A stretch of DNA of 64,000 nt, taken from positions 992,001 through 1,056,000 of the forward strand of contig OY764869.1 of NCBI GenBank assembly GCA_963668585.1, written 5' to 3'. This DNA comes from Bin87 sp963668585 (GTDB lineage: Bacteria; Chloroflexota; Dehalococcoidia; Lucifugimonadales; UBA3495). A program made the translations under genes and the position numbers. The notes below the pieces were generated by a model that saw only the letters and a list, made by a program, of their open reading frames with translations, was not told the DNA's origin and did not search any database. Position 1 is the stretch's first letter; each line of letters starts with the position of its first letter. Below, in pieces: positions 60,292 to 64,000 of the stretch.

Positions 60292-61992
60292 ATGACCACT
60301 ACCAGGCAAGACGGCGGCGAGGCGATTCTGGAAGCGTTCCGGAACCTGGGCATTGATTACATAATCTCGTCGCCCGGCTCCGAATGGGCGCCCGTGTGGG
60401 AGGCCCTGGCGCGTCAGCGCATCAACGAGACGCCCGGCCCGCGCTACATCAACTGCTGGCACGAAACCACCGCGGTCAACATGGCCTCCGGCTACACGCG
60501 CGTCACGGGCAAGATGCAGGCGGTGCTGCTCCATGCCGGCGTGGGTCTGCTGCAGGGCAGCATGGGAGTGCAGGGCGCGGTGCTGGGCGAGGTGCCCATG
60601 CTGGTATGTTCCGGCGAGGCCACCAGTTACGGCGAAGACCCCGAACTCGACCCGCAGGCCCAGTGGTATCGCAGCCTCAGCGTGGTGGGGGGACCCAACC
60701 GGTTCGCCGAGGTTTTCACCAAGTGGAGCGGGCGGGCGACCAGTCCGCATACCCTGTACGAGCAGTTGGTGCGGGCCGGAGAACTGGCCCAGCGGGTTCC
60801 CCAGGGGCCCACGTTCATGAACATCCCCATCGAGACGATGATCCATCCCTGGACCTCGCCCGACAAGTTGCAGGCGCGGGCCGGAGCGGCGAAAACGCGG
60901 CCCACCGACGACGACATCGCCGCGCTGGCCGACCTGATCGCCAACAGCAAGTCTCCCCTGATCATCACCGACTCCGCCGGCCGCGAGGTTGACGGGTTCA
61001 ACAACCTGGTGGCGCTGGCCGAACTGTTCGCGATTCCGGTGGCGGAGAGCGCCGCGCTGTACTCCAATTTCCCCAAGAGCCACCCGCTGTACCTGGGCGG
61101 GCAGTCGGAGCGTTATCTCAACCAGGCCGACCTGGTGATTCTCGCCGGCAGCCGTGCCCCCTGGTATCCGCCGCAGGCCGGGCCGCAGAACGCCACGGTG
61201 GTGGTGATGGGAGAAACTCCCATCAAGGAATACATGGTGTACCAGAACCTGTTCGCCGACCGGTACGTGGAGGGCGACCTCACCATCGGCCTGGGGCTGC
61301 TGGCCGATGCGCTGCGGCCGGCGGCGGCGCGCAAAGCGTCCGAGATCCAGGAACGGCGCCAGCGTTGGTCCGAGGAACACGACCGGCTGACCGAGGCCAC
61401 CCGCGCCGCCGAGTCCGCCGCCAGCAGCAGCCGGCCCATCGATCCGGCGTGGCTGTGCGCCACCCTCAGCGAGGTTATGCCGGACAACGTGGTGTACGCC
61501 GAGGAGGTTACCACCCACCGCGGCACGGTCACGCGCCATGTGCAATGGGACGCGCCGCACCGCTACTACAAGACCAACGGCGGCCTGGGCCAGGGGTTGG
61601 GGCTGGCGTTGGGCGTCAAGCTCGCCAAGCCCGACCAGCCCGTGGTCGCGCTGATGGGCGACGGCGGCTTCCTGTACAACCCCGTCACGCAGAGCTTCGG
61701 GGTCGCCTGCGAAGCCAACCTGCCCTTCATGACGGTGGTGTTCAACAACGGCTGCTACGAGGCCATGCGCGGCAATCACCTGGCCTACTATCCCAACGGC
61801 GACGCTTCGCAGTCCGACATCTGGCACGGCGTGGACATCCCGGGGCCCGACTACGCCAAGTTGGTGGAACCCTTCGGAGGCTACGGAGAACGCGTCGATG
61901 ATCCATCCCAACTGGCGCAGGCGTTGCGCAACGGCCTGGCCGCCGTGCAGGAAGGGCGGATTGCGTTGATTGACGTGGTGCTGAACAAGTAA
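60292..61992 (+). CDS. thiamine-pyrophosphate-dependent enzyme, acetolactate synthase-like
   Basis: A 566-residue TPP enzyme of the POX/ALS group. N-terminal domain has CWHETTAVNMASGYTRVTGK with the catalytic Glu of HETTA, then a central FAD/nucleotide-like domain (SPLIITDSAGREV) and the TPP motif GDGGFLYN...NLPFMTVVFNNGCYEAM. The initial IISSPGSEWAPVWEAL is unlike standard IlvB and suggests a specialised decarboxylase or benzaldehyde-lyase-like enzyme. It stands in an operon with the exporter, so the two may serve one pathway. Confidence 0.85.
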   Translation: MTTTRQDGGEAILEAFRNLGIDYIISSPGSEWAPVWEALARQRINETPGPRYINCWHETTAVNMASGYTRVTGKMQAVLLHAGVGLLQGSMGVQGAVLGEVPMLVCSGEATSYGEDPELDPQAQWYRSLSVVGGPNRFAEVFTKWSGRATSPHTLYEQLVRAGELAQRVPQGPTFMNIPIETMIHPWTSPDKLQARAGAAKTRPTDDDIAALADLIANSKSPLIITDSAGREVDGFNNLVALAELFAIPVAESAALYSNFPKSHPLYLGGQSERYLNQADLVILAGSRAPWYPPQAGPQNATVVVMGETPIKEYMVYQNLFADRYVEGDLTIGLGLLADALRPAAARKASEIQERRQRWSEEHDRLTEATRAAESAASSSRPIDPAWLCATLSEVMPDNVVYAEEVTTHRGTVTRHVQWDAPHRYYKTNGGLGQGLGLALGVKLAKPDQPVVALMGDGGFLYNPVTQSFGVACEANLPFMTVVFNNGCYEAMRGNHLAYYPNGDASQSDIWHGVDIPGPDYAKLVEPFGGYGERVDDPSQLAQALRNGLAAVQEGRIALIDVVLNK

Positions 61993-62007
61993 CGCCACCG
62001 CCCGTAG

Positions 62008-62097
62008 GGGCCATTCGATTATTGGCGATAGCGGACGGTGAGCAGGGAATCGTTCCGGCAGCAGCAATAGCCCTTTGCCGGGATAATCGAATGGCCC
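62008..62097. repeat. MITE-like element with 15-bp terminal inverted repeats, copy 2
   Basis: A 90-bp unit with perfect 15-bp inverted ends (GGGCCATTCGATTAT and its complement) and the inner segment GGTGAGCAGGGAATCGTTCC shared with copy 1 at 5021-5154. It lies after the TPP gene. There is no coding content. Confidence 0.82.
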
Positions 62098-62108
62098 TGA
62101 ACACGCGG

Positions 62109-62133
62109 AGGGGCGGGTTTCAAACCCGCCCCT
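62109..62133. repeat. palindromic repeat, GGGCGGGTTT family
   Basis: A perfect palindrome (arm AGGGGCGGGTTT) identical in core to 4029-4051 and 19869-19893, located between converging genes. Possible bidirectional terminator. Confidence 0.8.
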
Positions 62134-62226
62134 ACCACATGCACCCGCCAACTTCCCCGGACGCCACGGCCCGGCAACGCAGAGGCTACGGCCCACCGCC
62201 CCGCCACAGGGCCAGGATCACATCGC

Positions 62227-63456
62227 TCACGCCTGCCGCAGTTTGGGGGCGAGGACTGCCAGGACGATCAGCAGGGTGATGCCGGTGATCCCGACAACCT
62301 GCGCGGCGGCCGGCGCGCCCCAGATTCCGGCCAATGCGCCGGCTCCCAGCGTCCCGAAACTGTAGGCGAGAATCGCGAAGGAACGCAGGCTCATCACGCG
62401 CCCGCGGAACTCGGCGTGGGTGGCCCGAAGCAGCAGCGTGAGGATCAGCGCCTGGGTGGAGGCGAACGACGCGCCCACCAGCACCAGTATCGCCAGCGAA
62501 AGGTAGAACCAGTGGGACAGCGAGAACAGCAGGATGGTCGCGTGCCACATGAAAACCGCCACCAGCAGCAACGTTCCCGCGTGGGTCAGCCTGGGCACCA
62601 TGGCCCAACTCATGGAGCCGGCCAGGGCTCCCGAACCGAAAGCGAACAGCATCAGACCCAGTCCCACCGAGTCGGTGCCCAGCACATCCCTGGCGAAGAT
62701 GGGGGCAAGGCTGGTGTGCAGCGTCCAGCCGGCCAGGTTGATGATCACCGCGATGGCCAGCACCGCCCAGATCACCTGGTTGCCCAGCGCGTACCGCAGT
62801 CCCTGGCCCACGGAGCGAATCACCGATTCGGTCGGGCCGGCCCGACGGGACTGATTGGCCCGAATACCGACGGCCATCATGCCGCTGGCAAGGTACAGGC
62901 ACGCGATGACCAGGTACGCGCCCTGTGGCCCGTAGGCTTTGAACAGGATGCCGCCCACCACGGGGCCAACCAGCATGGCGAGATTCATCGCGATGGTGTT
63001 GAACGCCGCGCCGTTGCTGAGGCGGTCGGCGGGCAGCGTATCCGCGACCAGCGATTGAGCGGTGGGCATCTGGAACAGTCGGATGATGCCCATGAACAGG
63101 GTGATGGCGAAGATGTGCCACACCTCCAGCCACCCGGTCAGGATCAGGATCAGCATGACCACGCCCATCGTGCCCATCACGAATTCCACGGTGGCCAGGA
63201 TCCAGTTGCGGGGCAGGATGTCGATGATTGCGCCGGCGAAAATGGCCAGGAAGTTCATCGCCATCCGCGCGCCGGCGATGGCGCCGACCAGGAACGGCGA
63301 ATCGGTGAGCGTCAGCATGAACCAGCCAAGCACGGCCGATTCCATCTGCGTGCCCATGCCCACCAGGGCGGTTGAACTCCAGACAAACGCGAACGGGCGG
63401 TGCCGGAAGATCCCCAGCGGAGTGGCCGCCTGGGTCAGCGTCGCCGACAGTTTCAA
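62227..63456 (-). CDS. MFS transporter, DHA3-like exporter
   Basis: A 409-residue protein with 12 predicted helices, beginning FRHRPFAFVWSSTALVGMGTQMESAVLGWFMLTLT and the conserved LVGAIAGARMAMNFLAIFAGAIIDILPRNWIL, which are typical of MFS DHA3 members (macrolide/enterobactin exporter type). FQMPTAQSLVADTLPADRLSNGAAFN is another family segment. The start TTG at 63456 follows GGAGG. It precedes no partner on its strand within the gap and lies 60 bases downstream of the amidase. Confidence 0.85.
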   Translation of the reverse strand: MKLSATLTQAATPLGIFRHRPFAFVWSSTALVGMGTQMESAVLGWFMLTLTDSPFLVGAIAGARMAMNFLAIFAGAIIDILPRNWILATVEFVMGTMGVVMLILILTGWLEVWHIFAITLFMGIIRLFQMPTAQSLVADTLPADRLSNGAAFNTIAMNLAMLVGPVVGGILFKAYGPQGAYLVIACLYLASGMMAVGIRANQSRRAGPTESVIRSVGQGLRYALGNQVIWAVLAIAVIINLAGWTLHTSLAPIFARDVLGTDSVGLGLMLFAFGSGALAGSMSWAMVPRLTHAGTLLLVAVFMWHATILLFSLSHWFYLSLAILVLVGASFASTQALILTLLLRATHAEFRGRVMSLRSFAILAYSFGTLGAGALAGIWGAPAAAQVVGITGITLLIVLAVLAPKLRQA

Positions 63457-63516
63457 GCCGCCTCCAGCCGCAACATGAGACGCCGGCGTGATGCGGCGCG
63501 ACGCGGTGGGTTCACG

Positions 63517-64000
63517 TTAGCGAGACGCGGACAGTTCGGCGGCGAGCGCGATCAGTTGCTCGTCTGCGCCGTGCGCGCCCAGCAGGGACAGGCCGACGGG
63601 CAGGCCGTCCACCTCGGCCAGCGGCAGGCTCAGTTGCGGTCGGCCCGTGTTGCCGGCGATGGATGTCAGCGCGCTGTTGCGGAGGCGAAGCACGTGCCGG
63701 TCGGATACGCGCTGACCCACCGGCGGCGCCGGGCCGATGGTGGTGGGCAGACACATGACGGCATCGTCGCCGCCGAACACCTCGTTCATCCTGGCGATGA
63801 TGCTGTCCCGTCCCGCCTGTGATTCCGCCACCTGCGCGTCGGTGACGCTGCGGGCGGTGACGTAACGGTCCGAGACCTCAAAGCTCATGGCGGGATTCAC
63901 CGCGTCGATCCAGTCTCGGATGGACTCCCACGCCTCGCGGCTCTGTAGAATCTGCTGGTGGCCCGACCATTCCTCCAGGCTGCTTGGCGACAGCCGCTCG
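63517..64000 (-). CDS. amidase, C-terminal part (runs off the window)
   Basis: The frame is open to the window edge and encodes at least 160 residues of the C-terminal end of an amidase-signature enzyme: a helix YVTARSVTDAQVAESQAGRDSIIARMNEVF, AVMCLPTTIGPAPPVG, then the family end NTGRPQLSLPLAEVDGLPVGLSLLGAHGADEQLIALAAEL. The catalytic Ser-Ser-Lys lies before the window boundary, so activity cannot be judged. Similar enzymes hydrolyse aliphatic or aromatic amides. Confidence 0.8.
   Translation of the reverse strand, partial: ERLSPSSLEEWSGHQQILQSREAWESIRDWIDAVNPAMSFEVSDRYVTARSVTDAQVAESQAGRDSIIARMNEVFGGDDAVMCLPTTIGPAPPVGQRVSDRHVLRLRNSALTSIAGNTGRPQLSLPLAEVDGLPVGLSLLGAHGADEQLIALAAELSASR

Overview
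The window is a GC-rich bacterial chromosome segment with dense, mostly short operons and little intergenic DNA. The gene mix suggests Chloroflexota of the SAR202/Dehalococcoidia type, probably aquatic or host-associated: many FAD-, TPP- and metal-dependent enzymes for organic acids, a type-I glutamine synthetase beside two Amt transporters, a DUF433/DUF5615 pair, HicBA pairs, Uma2 and GxxExxY proteins, and large numbers of short palindromic repeats. This assignment is inference; no rRNA or other marker gene is present. TGA is an ordinary stop codon for many genes here.

Layout. 0-5 kb: a small membrane protein, an Eco29kI-like restriction-modification pair, a decarboxylating-dehydrogenase-family enzyme, a DUF433/DUF5615 toxin-antitoxin-like pair and a sulfurtransferase. 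5-11 kb: a nitrogen block (amt, amt, glnA) with GlnR-like operator arrays before both amt genes, then a queuosine-precursor transporter. 11-16 kb: HicBA, an esterase, a GxxExxY element with a nonsense codon, an ICL/PEP-mutase enzyme, a DCC protein, EamA and Lrp. 16-20 kb: ferredoxin, a 2Fe-2S-domain protein and aconitase. 20-25 kb: dCTP deaminase, a GNAT-aminotransferase fusion, a VOC protein and nadB. 25-33 kb: an accessory region with a second HicBA pair and an HK97-type capsid/tail island that has no terminase or portal. 33-41 kb: Fic, a tricarballylate-dehydrogenase-like flavoprotein, a coiled-coil nuclease-like protein, a Cys-rich ORF with an in-frame TGA, an MFS transporter, a frameshifted LON-domain gene and Uma2. 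41-46 kb: a BtuF-like protein and an OsmC protein, each with an in-frame TGA at a conserved Cys, around a Kef-type antiporter. 45-49 kb: ispD, ispF, cysS. 49-64 kb: catabolic enzymes (FAD oxidase, ureohydrolase, PLD-like, GMC, CMD, phosphotriesterase-like, TPP enzyme, amidase) interleaved with exporters.

Most notable observation. The OsmC and BtuF-like genes are interrupted by TGA exactly where the families carry Cys, coding similarity continues in the same frame, and each TGA is followed at selenocysteine-compatible distance by a stem-loop. A third, weaker case is the Cys-rich ORF near 37.3 kb. This suggests the organism makes selenoproteins, including a BtuF-like one I do not know to have been described. 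Ordinary nonsense mutation remains possible, because the window also holds one TAG-interrupted gene and one frameshifted gene.

Other notable points: four GTAAC-like half-sites at exact 11-bp spacing between the amt genes and a similar array before the first; a 21-bp minisatellite that builds a His/Arg-rich heptad N-terminus on the capsid protease and appears to start from a REP element; the same REP inserted in frame in nadB; and a pair of MITE-like repeats 57 kb apart.
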